From positions 27,822 through 91,821 of the forward strand of contig JAJUHK010000010.1 of NCBI GenBank assembly GCA_029279945.1: 64,000 nt of DNA, read 5' to 3'. The first letter of the stretch is position 1; every line of letters begins with the position of its first letter. Below, one piece after another: positions 10,693 through 19,867 of this stretch. This DNA is from Pseudidiomarina indica. Its GTDB lineage: Bacteria; Pseudomonadota; Gammaproteobacteria; Enterobacterales; Alteromonadaceae. A program made the translations under genes and the position numbers. Under the pieces are notes generated by a model. The model was not told where the DNA came from, did not search any database, and saw only the letters and a program-made list of their open reading frames with translations.

Positions 10693-13143
10693 TTACACGC
10701 GCTCGTTCGCAATAAGTTGCTGAACCGATTGGCGGATAGTTTGCATCACTGCTGGTTCGAGGAGTAAGTCAACTTCATCACTGAGCTCACCAACTCGGTG
10801 ATCAGCTAAGATTTCACCGCCGTCAGTCATGTTAAAGTAACCTTCCGCTTTCAGCGTCGCCACTAACGTACTGAGCACTTTCTTGTCGAAGAACTCTGGC
10901 GCATTGATGCCATGTATCGCACTGAGGCGCTCGGCAAGCTGGACGGCGTACTGCTCAAGATCGTGACGTGATATCGGCTGCGCTTGCTGTAATAATTCCA
11001 ACACAATGGCATAACGCTGTGCAGTTTCACTTGAACTGCGTGCCAACAACACAAGTTGAGCGTAGGCTTGAGAATCACGCCGGGCAACGTGATATTCGCC
11101 TTGCCCCAACTCACGCAATAGGCCTTCATGCACGAATTGCTCCAACAATGCCTGCACCCATAAACTCATATCCGCAGCACTGTGACCAATAAATAACTCT
11201 TGTTGCAGTAATGGATGTAATTCGCTCAGCAATTGCTCGGCTTGCGCTGATTGGAAGCGCTTATGCCCTAACGCAAAGGCCGCCAATAGGGCCGGTACAA
11301 TAAACATATGAATAATGTTGTTACGGTAATAAGTCATCGCGATGGCAGTGGTGCCATCTAAGCGAATAAGTTCACCGAAACCGTCGCTTTCCACAATGAA
11401 CTTGTCATGTTTTTTGGCCATTTCCCATAGCTCGTTACCATCGTTACTAGGTACATAGGCGTTTGTTGTATATGGCACTTCACGCAACAGGTTAAGGTAC
11501 AGGTTCAGTTGATTGACTAACTTTTCGCGCGGCAAGGTATGCTGCTCTGAACTCAAGATTGCCAGTGCGCACAAGTTCACGCTATTCAATGCCGCCGCAT
11601 CATTAATACGGTACATGATTTGATTCGCTAACAAATTAACCGTAGGAGTCAACCACTTCGGCCGTTCTGGCTCTTCAGCGCCAGTGGTAATGGATTTCCG
11701 CCAATCAGGTTGCAATTGATCCAGGACTTCGCCAAGGTTGAGCGGTTTCCCAAAGCACACAAAACCGTGCCCAAAATTGCGTAAATGGCGCAAGCTGCTC
11801 AGCACCTGCCACAAGGATTCCTTCTCTTTGGATTTGCCTTTTAGTTCTTTAAGGTAAGTGCCAACTTCCATCACATGCTCATAGCCAAGATACACCGGCA
11901 CCAATGACATGGGCCGCTGCTGGCCTCGTAACATACCTTGCACGGTCATGGCGATCATGCCGGTTTTGGGTGGCAGTAAACGCCCTGTTCTGCTGCGCCC
12001 ACCTTCGGTAAAATATTCCACTGGATAGCCTTTTTGGAATAACCGATTCAGGTATTCTCGAAAGACGGTCGAATACAGTTTATTCCCGCGGAAACTGCGT
12101 CGAATAAAGAACGCACCACCGCGACGGAACAAAGGGCCAGCCGGGAAAAAGTTTAGGTTAACCCCTGCCGCAATGTGCGGCGGCACCAACCCTTCTTTAT
12201 AAATCACATAGCTTAGCAACAAGTAGTCCATATGCGAGCGGTGGCAAGGAACATAAACGATTTCATGTCCGGCTTCAGCTAACTCACGAACCCGCTCGCT
12301 GCCTTCGATATGAATACCGTTATAAATACGGCTCCAGCACCAGGTCATAAAGCGATCAAGCAGACGCACAAGGGTGTCGCTGTAATTGGCAGCAATTTCG
12401 TGCAAATATTTCTCTGCGATTTTGCGCGCCTGCTGGTTACTAATTTTTTTACTACGGGCTTCATCAGCGATAGCTTGGCGTAGCGCTGGGGTATCGAGTA
12501 AATCCTGAATGACCACCGCCCGAACTGTCATTTTAGGGCCCGCTACAGCGTGCCGTAAACGCACGAAATGAACGCGAGCGACCCGCGCCAGTTTATGCGC
12601 TAAGCGCTGCGTGCTACCTCGTTGCTCAGCCATGGTGCGTAGCTGCACTGGCGTACTCGCTCGCAACAACACATGCCGGCCAGAGAAAATCACCAACCAA
12701 AACTTACGCCAGCGTCCCGGATTATCAATATCCGCAACCATAGTGCGTCCTTCCCGCGCTTCTTGCCCAGGTTTGCGGCCCCAGAACATGCCGATGGGAA
12801 CCACGTGCACATTGAGTTGCGGATCAGCTTGGTGTGCGGCAATAAGTTTTTCAAAATCGACTAAGGCTTGCGCGGCAGAGTCTTGTGCCGTTTGATCAAG
12901 ATACATGACCCGGGCATACTGCTGGCCATTAATCCACAATTCGCTCTGCAACTCGGGTAGCCCCGCTTCCCGAATCGCTCGCTCAGCCACTAATTGGTCA
13001 GTCAGTGAGGTTGACCGTAATACGTACACCACATGATCACAGCCGGCCAACTGCTGGGCTGACTCATCTAAGATAAATTCAAAGCGCGTTAACCAGCGTA
13101 CTGGCCAATACAACAGCGCACGCCAAAAGCGTTTCAGACTCAT
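10693..13143 (-). CDS. plsB: glycerol-3-phosphate 1-O-acyltransferase
   Basis: PlsB acylates sn-glycerol-3-phosphate at position 1, the first step of phospholipid synthesis at the inner membrane. The 816-residue protein is close to the 807 residues of E. coli PlsB. The acyltransferase HX4D box is His301 to Asp306 (HRSHMD); the later GGRSRTGRLLPPK block binds glycerol-3-phosphate. ATG 13143 gives the MSLKRFWRALL start typical of the family and has GGGGAT upstream. An open extension to 13239 would run through the lexA promoter region and is unlikely. plsB and lexA are divergent and adjacent as in enterics, but dgkA is absent between them. Confidence 0.95.
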   Translation of the reverse strand: MSLKRFWRALLYWPVRWLTRFEFILDESAQQLAGCDHVVYVLRSTSLTDQLVAERAIREAGLPELQSELWINGQQYARVMYLDQTAQDSAAQALVDFEKLIAAHQADPQLNVHVVPIGMFWGRKPGQEAREGRTMVADIDNPGRWRKFWLVIFSGRHVLLRASTPVQLRTMAEQRGSTQRLAHKLARVARVHFVRLRHAVAGPKMTVRAVVIQDLLDTPALRQAIADEARSKKISNQQARKIAEKYLHEIAANYSDTLVRLLDRFMTWCWSRIYNGIHIEGSERVRELAEAGHEIVYVPCHRSHMDYLLLSYVIYKEGLVPPHIAAGVNLNFFPAGPLFRRGGAFFIRRSFRGNKLYSTVFREYLNRLFQKGYPVEYFTEGGRSRTGRLLPPKTGMIAMTVQGMLRGQQRPMSLVPVYLGYEHVMEVGTYLKELKGKSKEKESLWQVLSSLRHLRNFGHGFVCFGKPLNLGEVLDQLQPDWRKSITTGAEEPERPKWLTPTVNLLANQIMYRINDAAALNSVNLCALAILSSEQHTLPREKLVNQLNLYLNLLREVPYTTNAYVPSNDGNELWEMAKKHDKFIVESDGFGELIRLDGTTAIAMTYYRNNIIHMFIVPALLAAFALGHKRFQSAQAEQLLSELHPLLQQELFIGHSAADMSLWVQALLEQFVHEGLLRELGQGEYHVARRDSQAYAQLVLLARSSSETAQRYAIVLELLQQAQPISRHDLEQYAVQLAERLSAIHGINAPEFFDKKVLSTLVATLKAEGYFNMTDGGEILADHRVGELSDEVDLLLEPAVMQTIRQSVQQLIANERV

Positions 13144-13227
13144 GCCAAATCCCCAAACCGAATAAACGGTAAAAGCATACCACTGTTGTGGAAATTTGTC
13201 TGAGGGAAAATTTTTGCAAAGAAAAAG

Positions 13228-13281
13228 TTGCCAAACCAAAACAACTGTATATACTCACAGTATCACTGTATAGATAAACAG
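13228..13281 (+). promoter_or_regulatory. lexA-sulA promoter with two tandem SOS (LexA) boxes
   Basis: Two matches to the LexA consensus CTGT-N8-ACAG are present: box 1 at 13245-13260 and box 2 at 13266-13281, separated by 5 bp. A sigma-70 promoter TTGCCA (13228-13233), 16-bp spacer, TATACT (13250-13255) has its -10 inside box 1. Box 2 covers the spot where the lexA ribosome binding site must lie. This is the tandem-operator design of E. coli lexA and predicts autoregulation. plsB, divergent, could also feel it. Confidence 0.95.
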
Positions 13282-13289
13282 GTATTCAT

Positions 13290-13910
13290 ATGCGCCCATT
13301 AACGCCACGACAACAGCAAATCTTCGATTTGATTAAAGACAATATTGAAGCGACTGGGATGCCGCCAACGCGCGCTGAAATAGCACAACGCCTTGGGTTT
13401 CGTTCAGCGAATGCGGCTGAAGAACATTTAAAAGCCTTGGCTCGCAAAGGGGTCATTGAAATGCTCCCCGGTATGTCGCGCGGTATTCGGTTAATTGGCG
13501 GCGATGAAGACGAGCAAGTCGCTGGGCTGCCCCTGATTGGACGCGTTGCAGCCGGTGAGCCGATTTTAGCGCAAGAGCATATCGAAGCACATTACCAAGT
13601 CGACCAAAACCTCTTTAAACCTCATGCTGATTTTTTACTACGCGTTAACGGCATGAGCATGAAAGATATTGGGATTATTGATGGTGACTTGCTCGCCGTC
13701 CATAAAACTCACGAAGCCCGTAACGGCCAAATCGTTGTAGCACGCGTTGAAGATGACGTAACGGTAAAACGGTTTGAGCGGCGGGGAAATATCATTCTTT
13801 TGCATCCAGAAAACGACGAGTTTTCACCGATTCAAGTCGATTTATCTCACCAGCACTTCACTATTGAAGGGCTCGCGGTTGGGGTCATTCGAAATGGAGC
13901 ATGGCTATGA
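13290..13910 (+). CDS. lexA: SOS repressor LexA
   Basis: LexA represses SOS genes and is inactivated by RecA-stimulated self-cleavage. The 206-residue protein has an N-terminal winged helix ([15 protein letters not shown] opening) and a C-terminal S24 peptidase domain. The cleavage bond is Ala88-Gly89 in RVAAGEP; the catalytic dyad is Ser123 (GMSMKD) and Lys160 (VKRF). The upstream region carries two LexA boxes, so it is autoregulated. Its stop overlaps the start of the sulA-like gene in an ATGA, implying coupled expression. Confidence 0.98.
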   Translation: MRPLTPRQQQIFDLIKDNIEATGMPPTRAEIAQRLGFRSANAAEEHLKALARKGVIEMLPGMSRGIRLIGGDEDEQVAGLPLIGRVAAGEPILAQEHIEAHYQVDQNLFKPHADFLLRVNGMSMKDIGIIDGDLLAVHKTHEARNGQIVVARVEDDVTVKRFERRGNIILLHPENDEFSPIQVDLSHQHFTIEGLAVGVIRNGAWL

Positions 13911-14320
13911 GAAAACAATTTTATCATCCAGTAACCGAGTTCAATCACGCAATGTGGGCTACCGCTCATGATTTGACTGGTCCACATGCAGATCTACAAA
14001 GTGTATTACCAGAGGTTCAAGCCCTTGCGTTACGTACTCATCAATGGATCACTGTTATTGGCGCTCGGCGCGAGGTAATTGACCAATTGGTTGCCGCTGG
14101 CATTTGCCGTAATAAAATTCGTTGGGTCTACGGCCGCAACCAAGATGAACGCGAGTGGGCAACTGAACAAGCGTTACTCGCTGGAACCAGCAGCATTGTA
14201 CTGACTTGGTTAGGTGAATTATCACCCCGTACTGAACAACGTTTGAAGATGGCCAGTAAAGTAAGCCAAACCCATAGTTTCGTTTTTAACCCTTCACTTT
14301 CACTCACCCCTCTCCACTAA
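13907..14320 (+). CDS. sulA: SulA-like SOS cell division inhibitor
   Basis: This protein of about 137 residues resembles SulA in its C-terminal two thirds. The stretch NKIRWVYGR, the central [19 protein letters not shown] and the closing HSFVFNP track the SulA pattern. SulA binds FtsZ and blocks polymerisation during DNA damage. It is shorter than E. coli SulA (169 residues), mostly at the N-terminus and the Lon-recognised C-terminus. ATG 13907 overlaps the lexA stop by four bases (ATGA) with TGGAG 7 bp upstream; ATG 13901 is the alternative. Being in the lexA transcript puts it under the same two LexA boxes. The homology is moderate, but the context is strong support. Confidence 0.8.
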   Translation: MRKQFYHPVTEFNHAMWATAHDLTGPHADLQSVLPEVQALALRTHQWITVIGARREVIDQLVAAGICRNKIRWVYGRNQDEREWATEQALLAGTSSIVLTWLGELSPRTEQRLKMASKVSQTHSFVFNPSLSLTPLH

Positions 14321-14344
14321 TCCTGCGAGTGAAGGGAATCCCCT

Positions 14345-14369
14345 AGGGCTGCTTGCAGCCCTTTTTTTA
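14345..14369 (+). terminator. intrinsic terminator of the lexA-sulA operon
   Basis: AGGGCT and AGCCCT pair around a GCTTGC loop, followed by a run of seven or more T residues. It ends the lexA-sulA transcript and separates it from the cox locus. Confidence 0.9.
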
Positions 14370-14613
14370 TGCCATTGTAAAAATTATTTGCGGTAACGGT
14401 TTCTTTTTAACCAGAAAATGGTATTTTGAATGTGCATTACCTAATAACACAATCAAAACATAATAACTTTGATGTAAAACAACAAAGGGGTTGTGGGGAA
14501 AGCGATTTTCATCTGAAATGCCGTTCCTTTTTCTGCTCACCTCGTTGTTCTTCAGGCTCACACTTCGGTGTAGTTGTGGATGTCCACGTCGGAAGAATAA
14601 GAGGAGAAGTCGC
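14370..14613 (+). promoter_or_regulatory. non-coding leader region of the cytochrome oxidase operon
   Basis: About 240 bp without a supportable gene lie between the sulA terminator and coxB. It is AT-rich in its first half and ends in the Shine-Dalgarno GAGGAG (14601-14606). The promoter of the cox operon must lie here, but I cannot point to a convincing -35/-10 pair. A short ACAC-TTCG-GTGT stem is present at 14560-14571. Confidence 0.5.
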
Positions 14614-15735
14614 GTGAGTATAAGACTCATATCCGCGCTAATAGCAGTGGCACCATTCGCTGCTAGTGCACAATCGCAGTTGAATATGACTCAAGGTGTA
14701 TCAGAGATAAGTCAACGCGTATACGACCTACACATGACGATTTTTTATATTTGTTGTGTCATCGGTCTGATCGTATTTGGGATCATGTTTGCATCCATGA
14801 TCCTACATCGCAAATCAAAAGGACATCAACCAGCCACATTCCATGAGAATGTGAAGGTTGAAATCATATGGACAGCAATACCCTTCATTATCCTTGTCGG
14901 CATGGCTATACCGGCCACTAAAACTCTCATCGCCATGGAAGATACTTCCGAGTCTGACGTTACCATTATCGTCACTGGCTCGCAGTGGAAATGGCACTAT
15001 AAGTACTTTGATCGTGACGTTGAGTACTACAGTCTGCTGGCGACACCCCAGGAGCAAATTAACAACCGCCTACAAAAAGGTGAAAACTACTTGCTCGAAG
15101 TGGATCGCCCTCTAGTGATTCCAACCGATCGAAAAGTGCGCTTTCTTGTCACATCAGATGACGTGATCCACTCGTGGTGGGTTCCTGATTTCGCTATTAA
15201 GAAAGATGCCAACCCTGGTTTCATCAACGAAATATGGACCAAAGTTGAGCAGCCTGGAATCTATCGCGGCCAATGTGCGGAACTCTGTGGCAAGGATCAT
15301 GGTTTTATGCCCATTGTGGTTATCGCCAAGGAGCCCGAAGAGTTTGCTGCTTGGTTAGATGAACAAGAAGCACTTGCACTTGAAGCGAAAGCTGAAGAAC
15401 AAAGATTGTTAGCTCTGTCAATGTCAAAAGATGAACTAATGAGTTTAGGTGAAAGCGTTTACCTCGGTAATTGCGCCGCCTGCCACCAGCCTAATGGTGA
15501 AGGGATCCCTGGCGTGTTTCCCAGTTTAAAAGGCACCGACATGATACTCAATGATCGTGCCGCCCATATCGACATCGTCGTAAACGGGAAACGAGGCACT
15601 GCTATGCAAGCGTTTGGTTCACAACTTAGTTTACGTGAATTGGCAGCAGTCATTACCTACGAGCGGAATGCTTGGGGTAATAACACCGGCGACTTGGTTC
15701 AAGCCGCTGACGTAAACGAATTCCTGAATCGTTAA
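14614..15735 (+). CDS. coxB: cytochrome c oxidase subunit II with fused cytochrome c domain
   Basis: Subunit II takes electrons from cytochrome c at its CuA centre and passes them to subunit I. The 373-residue protein has a signal peptide, two transmembrane helices (about 41-62 and 84-103) and a periplasmic cupredoxin domain. CuA ligands are His186, Cys221, Cys225, His229 and Met232, in CAELCGKDHGFM. A C-terminal cytochrome c domain follows with CAACH at 287-291 and a distal Met region, the caa3-type layout. The start is GTG 14614 with GAGGAG 7 bp upstream; the upstream open frame is Cys/Arg-rich and not family-like. First gene of the oxidase operon. Confidence 0.96.
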   Translation: MSIRLISALIAVAPFAASAQSQLNMTQGVSEISQRVYDLHMTIFYICCVIGLIVFGIMFASMILHRKSKGHQPATFHENVKVEIIWTAIPFIILVGMAIPATKTLIAMEDTSESDVTIIVTGSQWKWHYKYFDRDVEYYSLLATPQEQINNRLQKGENYLLEVDRPLVIPTDRKVRFLVTSDDVIHSWWVPDFAIKKDANPGFINEIWTKVEQPGIYRGQCAELCGKDHGFMPIVVIAKEPEEFAAWLDEQEALALEAKAEEQRLLALSMSKDELMSLGESVYLGNCAACHQPNGEGIPGVFPSLKGTDMILNDRAAHIDIVVNGKRGTAMQAFGSQLSLRELAAVITYERNAWGNNTGDLVQAADVNEFLNR

Positions 15736-15746
15736 GGGGGCCCATT

Positions 15747-17333
15747 ATGAGCACAGCTGTTGGCGAGATGACCAATCACGATCATCACCATCACGCGCCG
15801 TCGGGTTTCACCCGATGGTTATTCACCACCAACCATAAAGAAATCGGTTCACTGTATTTATGGTTTAGTTTCATTATGTTTTTAGTGGGTGGCTCCATGG
15901 CCATGGTAATCCGTGCCGAACTGTTTGAGCCTGGATTACAATTGGTAGACCCCCACTTTTTTAACCAGATGACCACAGTGCATGGTTTGGTCATGGTTTT
16001 TGGGGCTGTCATGCCAGCCTTCGTCGGGTTAGCCAACTGGATGATCCCGCTCATGATTGGGGCACCGGACATGGCACTCCCACGGATGAATAACTGGAGC
16101 TTCTGGATCCTTCCATTTGCGTTCATGATTCTATTAGGCTCGCTATTTATGGATGGTGGTGGCCCAGCCTTCGGCTGGACCTTCTACGCACCGCTGTCCA
16201 CCACATATAGCACAGACTCCACTGCACTCTTTGTGTTCTCTGTGCATATCATGGGGATTTCGTCCATCATGGGCGCGATTAACGTGATTGTCACCGTCAT
16301 GAACATGCGTGCACCAGGCATGACGTACATGAAAATGCCGATGTTTGTTTGGACGTGGTTTGTAACCGCTTTCTTACTGATTGCGGTGATGCCAGTGCTT
16401 GCCTGTGCGGCAACCATGGTGCTCACGGATAAGTACTTCGGTACGAGCTTCTTCGATGCGGCCGGTGGTGGTGATCCAGTGCTGTTCCAGCATATTTTCT
16501 GGTTCTTCGGTCACCCTGAAGTGTACATCATGATCTTACCGTCATTCGGTATTGTTTCAGCGATTATCCCGGCGTTTTCACGCAAAAAGCTATTTGGCTA
16601 TTCATCCATGGTATACGCCACTGGCGCTATTGCGGGATTAAGCTTCTTGGTATGGGCGCACCATATGTTTACTACTGGCATGCCAGTTGGTGCCGAAATC
16701 TTCTTTATGTACGCCACCATGCTGATCTCAGTACCGACTGGCGTGAAGGTGTTTAACTGGGTTGCCACCATGTGGCGCGGCTCCATTAGCTTTGAGACAC
16801 CCATGTTGTTCGCCATGGCCTTCGTCGTGTTGTTCACCATTGGTGGATTCTCAGGATTAATGTTGGCAATCACCCCTGCTGACTTCCAATACCACGACTC
16901 TTACTTTGTGGTGGCACATTTTCATTATGTGTTAGTCAGTGGTGCTGTGTTCTCCATTATGGCAGCGGCTTACTACTGGCTTCCTAAATGGACGGGCCAT
17001 ATGTATGACGAAAAACTTGGGCGCCTGCACTTCTGGTGCTCATTAATTTCTGTCAACGTTCTGTTTTTCCCCATGCACTTTGTGGGATTAGCAGGAATGC
17101 CACGGCGGATTCCGGATTATGCACTGCAGTTTGCTGATATTAACCAAATTGTCAGTTACGGTGCATTTGCATTTGGCTTATCCCAACTGATCTTCCTCTG
17201 GGTACTAATTAAATGTGTCCGAGGTGGTGAAAAGGCGCCGGACAAACCATGGGAAGGTGCCGAAGGGCTGGAGTGGACTGTTCCATCACCGGCGCCGTTG
17301 CACACATTTGAGACACCACCTGAGGTGAAATAA
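15747..17333 (+). CDS. ctaD: cytochrome c oxidase subunit I
   Basis: Subunit I holds heme a and the heme a3-CuB site where O2 is reduced and protons are pumped. The 528-residue protein has twelve transmembrane helices. The CuB region WFFGHPEVYIMILPSFG carries the His-Tyr cross-link residues, and the HFHYVLVSGAVF region near residue 390 provides ligands for heme a3 and heme a. The N-terminus contains a His-rich run (DHHHHA). There is no fused subunit III; coxC is separate downstream. The stop codon overlaps the ctaG start by one base. Confidence 0.98.
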   Translation: MSTAVGEMTNHDHHHHAPSGFTRWLFTTNHKEIGSLYLWFSFIMFLVGGSMAMVIRAELFEPGLQLVDPHFFNQMTTVHGLVMVFGAVMPAFVGLANWMIPLMIGAPDMALPRMNNWSFWILPFAFMILLGSLFMDGGGPAFGWTFYAPLSTTYSTDSTALFVFSVHIMGISSIMGAINVIVTVMNMRAPGMTYMKMPMFVWTWFVTAFLLIAVMPVLACAATMVLTDKYFGTSFFDAAGGGDPVLFQHIFWFFGHPEVYIMILPSFGIVSAIIPAFSRKKLFGYSSMVYATGAIAGLSFLVWAHHMFTTGMPVGAEIFFMYATMLISVPTGVKVFNWVATMWRGSISFETPMLFAMAFVVLFTIGGFSGLMLAITPADFQYHDSYFVVAHFHYVLVSGAVFSIMAAAYYWLPKWTGHMYDEKLGRLHFWCSLISVNVLFFPMHFVGLAGMPRRIPDYALQFADINQIVSYGAFAFGLSQLIFLWVLIKCVRGGEKAPDKPWEGAEGLEWTVPSPAPLHTFETPPEVK

Positions 17334-17935
17334 TGAATACTCCCAGCCCTAAACAAAATCCGACACCGCGCGCAGCGAATGCGCGCACTGTCCGCCGCTT
17401 ATTGATCGTGGTGGTCGGTATGTTTGGTTTTGGTTTCGCCTTGGTGCCTTTGTACGAGGTATTTTGCGATATAACTGGTTTTAATGGGCGCACCAAAAAT
17501 GAGCAGGCTGTGGTGAATCAACGCTCGATTGATAAATCGCGGACCATTAATGTGCAGTTTATTACTCGTATAAATCAAGGCATGCCATGGGAATTTAGGC
17601 CTGAAGTACGCTCAGTTCGCGTTCATCCTGGTGAGACCAAGGTGGTGCAGTTTTACGCCAAAAACCTCACTGATCAAGATATGGTCGCGCAAGCTGTCCC
17701 ATCAGTGGCACCTGGACAGGCTGGCTTGTATTTAAATAAAACCGAGTGTTTTTGCTTTAACCAGCAACCTCTAGCGGCTGGCAGCGAGACACTCATGCCC
17801 ATGCAGTTTTATTTAGACCCTGATATTCCAAAACATATTCACACGTTGACATTGTCATACACGATGTACGATATGACAGCTCATACCCATCCCGACGTTC
17901 TCGCTTCAATTAAAGCGGAACCGACGGCAGAATGA
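17333..17935 (+). CDS. ctaG: cytochrome c oxidase assembly protein CtaG (Cox11)
   Basis: Cox11/CtaG delivers copper to CuB of subunit I. The 200-residue protein has one N-terminal membrane anchor (about 22-42) and a periplasmic domain with the copper-binding CFCF motif (Cys139, Cys141). The family's YEVFCDITGFNG stretch after the anchor is intact. It lies between ctaD and coxC as in most proteobacterial aa3 operons. Confidence 0.97.
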   Translation: MNTPSPKQNPTPRAANARTVRRLLIVVVGMFGFGFALVPLYEVFCDITGFNGRTKNEQAVVNQRSIDKSRTINVQFITRINQGMPWEFRPEVRSVRVHPGETKVVQFYAKNLTDQDMVAQAVPSVAPGQAGLYLNKTECFCFNQQPLAAGSETLMPMQFYLDPDIPKHIHTLTLSYTMYDMTAHTHPDVLASIKAEPTAE

Positions 17936-17946
17936 GGATTCGTTCT

Positions 17947-18825
17947 ATGGCACAACAGCACGAAAAATATTACGTCCCTGCATACAGTCCCTGGCCCATT
18001 ATAGGCGCAATCGGCCTGTTCTTAATTGCTTTTGGGGCTGCCCACACTGTCATTGACATGAAAAATGAGATTGATGGTTGGGGTTCTAATGTCTTATGGA
18101 CCGGTATCATTGTCATTATCTTGATGATGTTTGGCTGGTTCCGTGATCAAATCAATGAGTCACTTGCAGGCATGCACAGTGCGCAGTTAGGTCGGTCCTA
18201 CCGGCAAGGCATGACGTGGTTTATTTTCTCTGAGATCATGTTCTTCTCGGCGTTTTTTGGGGCTTTATTCTACGCACGCTTTATTGCTGTAGAGTGGTTA
18301 GGTGGCGCCAGCAATAACCTTATGACCAACGAAGTACTATGGCCAGCGTTTGAGGCTCATTGGCCGCTCACAACAACCCCAGGCGGTATTGAAAGTGGTT
18401 CGATTGGCTGGATGGGGTTACCGCTTTACAACACCATCATTCTAATCGTGTCGAGTTTTACCTGTCATTTAGCCCACGTCAACTTGGAAAAAAATAATCG
18501 GAAGATGCTGACACTGTGGCTAGGTATTACCGTGTTGCTAGGGTGTACCTTCCTATATCTCCAAGGCGTTGAGTATGCGCATGCGTATCAAGATCTCGGC
18601 TTACGCTTAGATACAGGTGTGTATGGCAACACATTCTTTATGCTCACAGGGTTCCATGGGGTTCACGTCACACTCGGTACTATCATGCTACTGGTGATGT
18701 TCCTACGTGTATTACGCGGTCACTTTACTCCAGACAACCATTTTGCATTCCAAGCGACCAGTTGGTACTGGCACTTTGTAGATGTCGTGTGGGTGTGTTT
18801 ATTTATCTTCGTATACGTGATGTAG
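17947..18825 (+). CDS. coxC: cytochrome c oxidase subunit III
   Basis: Subunit III stabilises the oxidase core. The 292-residue protein has seven predicted transmembrane helices and the family signatures GRSYRQGMTWFIFSEIMFF, GFHGVHVTLGT and a closing HFVDVVWVCLF. I chose ATG 17947 because TGAGGA lies 7 bp upstream; an earlier ATG at 17932 overlaps the ctaG stop and would add five atypical residues. Last gene of the structural operon. Confidence 0.97.
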   Translation: MAQQHEKYYVPAYSPWPIIGAIGLFLIAFGAAHTVIDMKNEIDGWGSNVLWTGIIVIILMMFGWFRDQINESLAGMHSAQLGRSYRQGMTWFIFSEIMFFSAFFGALFYARFIAVEWLGGASNNLMTNEVLWPAFEAHWPLTTTPGGIESGSIGWMGLPLYNTIILIVSSFTCHLAHVNLEKNNRKMLTLWLGITVLLGCTFLYLQGVEYAHAYQDLGLRLDTGVYGNTFFMLTGFHGVHVTLGTIMLLVMFLRVLRGHFTPDNHFAFQATSWYWHFVDVVWVCLFIFVYVM

Positions 18826-18840
18826 CGGCAGTTAAGACAG

Positions 18841-18879
18841 CTGTCGTACTCGACATTCATCAATACACGAGTACGGCAG
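18841..18879. terminator. stem-loop between convergent coxC and DUF2909 genes
   Basis: CTGTCGTACTCG and CGAGTACGGCAG form a 12-pair stem (one G-T pair) around a 15-nt loop. There is no T-run on either side, so it may be a factor-assisted terminator or a 3'-end stabiliser. Confidence 0.55.
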
Positions 18880-18885
18880 TTGGTA

Positions 18886-19101
18886 TTAGTAGGGGCGTGG
18901 GTTAGGTTGTAATACCCCGCTTGATAACAAAATAACAACAATAACGATGGCGATCATCGAAAATAACACCCGTTGACCGAGGTATTTGGTCATCGAGGGT
19001 TTCGTCGGGTCATTTCGTATCATTGCGATCAATGCCCGATAGAGGTTGACGAACATAAACACCATGAGTAGTACCAAAATGATTTTTGCGACGATAACCA
19101 T
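18886..19101 (-). CDS. DUF2909 family two-helix membrane protein
   Basis: This 71-residue protein has two transmembrane helices (about 3-22 and 46-65) joined by a basic loop, RNDPTKPSMTKYLGQRVLFSM. It matches the DUF2909 pattern; members commonly sit between cox subunit and SURF1 genes. The function is unknown and an oxidase-assembly role is only suggested by context. It runs against its neighbours, convergent with coxC and divergent from SURF1. AGGACT precedes the ATG. Confidence 0.8.
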   Translation of the reverse strand: MVIVAKIILVLLMVFMFVNLYRALIAMIRNDPTKPSMTKYLGQRVLFSMIAIVIVVILLSSGVLQPNPRPY

Positions 19102-19139
19102 TACTGAGTCCTATGCTGTTGCTGGGCATGGTGAATGCC

Positions 19140-19865
19140 ATGAGTAAAGGTAAACTTATTGTGTTTATAGTCACTGTGCTGGTAATTCTCGGTTTGGTCA
19201 AGCTTGGATTTTGGCAACTCGACCGCGCAGTCGAAAAGGAACAACTATTCCAAGATTACCATCAACGTGGTGATACCCCTGTCGATTTGAATCAAATTGA
19301 ACACCCGCTCGAATCACTGCAACGCTTTCAACCTGTGACGCTCTCTGGCACGCTGCTCACCGATTACTTACTGTTGGATAATCAGGTTATGGACGGGCAA
19401 CCTGGCTATCGGGTAATTGGCTTAGTGGCGGCATTATTGCCCGGTGGCGATACCCAATACATCATGCTTAATATGGGCTGGGTGCCGTGGGGCTATCATC
19501 GTGACCAGCTGCCAGAGCTGGAGCTGCCCACTCAGGAAACCACCTTCTTAGGTTACTTTTATGAACCTGAACTCCATCAGGTGTGGGGTGTGGGTGGTAC
19601 TCAAATAGAAGCTCAGCGCTGGCCGATTCGAATTTCAGCGCTCGATGCGGAGGCTCTGAGCCAAGCACTCGAACTTCCGCTTCAACCGTTTGTGGTGCTA
19701 CTCTCAGAATCTGCCAACTACGGTTGGCCGCGCCAATGGAAACCACAGGTCATGAGCCCGAACCAGCACCGAGCTTATGCCTTGCAATGGTTCTCGCTGG
19801 CCTTGGCATGTGCCCTACTGGTTTGGTTTGCAAGCCGTTCCAAAACGACAACAACAGAGGAATGA
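19140..19865 (+). CDS. SURF1 family cytochrome oxidase biogenesis protein
   Basis: SURF1 proteins help insert heme a into subunit I. The protein of about 241 residues has one transmembrane helix at each end and the SURF1 signatures GFWQLDRAVEKEQL, LLDNQ..GQPGY and NMGWVPWG. The ATG at 19140 has GGTGAA at 19130-19135; in-frame ATGs at 19113 and 19128 are alternatives. Its stop overlaps the ATG cluster of the next gene, so translation is probably coupled. Confidence 0.92.
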   Translation: MSKGKLIVFIVTVLVILGLVKLGFWQLDRAVEKEQLFQDYHQRGDTPVDLNQIEHPLESLQRFQPVTLSGTLLTDYLLLDNQVMDGQPGYRVIGLVAALLPGGDTQYIMLNMGWVPWGYHRDQLPELELPTQETTFLGYFYEPELHQVWGVGGTQIEAQRWPIRISALDAEALSQALELPLQPFVVLLSESANYGWPRQWKPQVMSPNQHRAYALQWFSLALACALLVWFASRSKTTTTEE

Positions 19866-19867
19866 TG

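Noticed and set aside
13144..13239. N-terminal extension of plsB by 32 codons
   Set aside because: It would run into the lexA promoter; the downstream ATG matches the family start.
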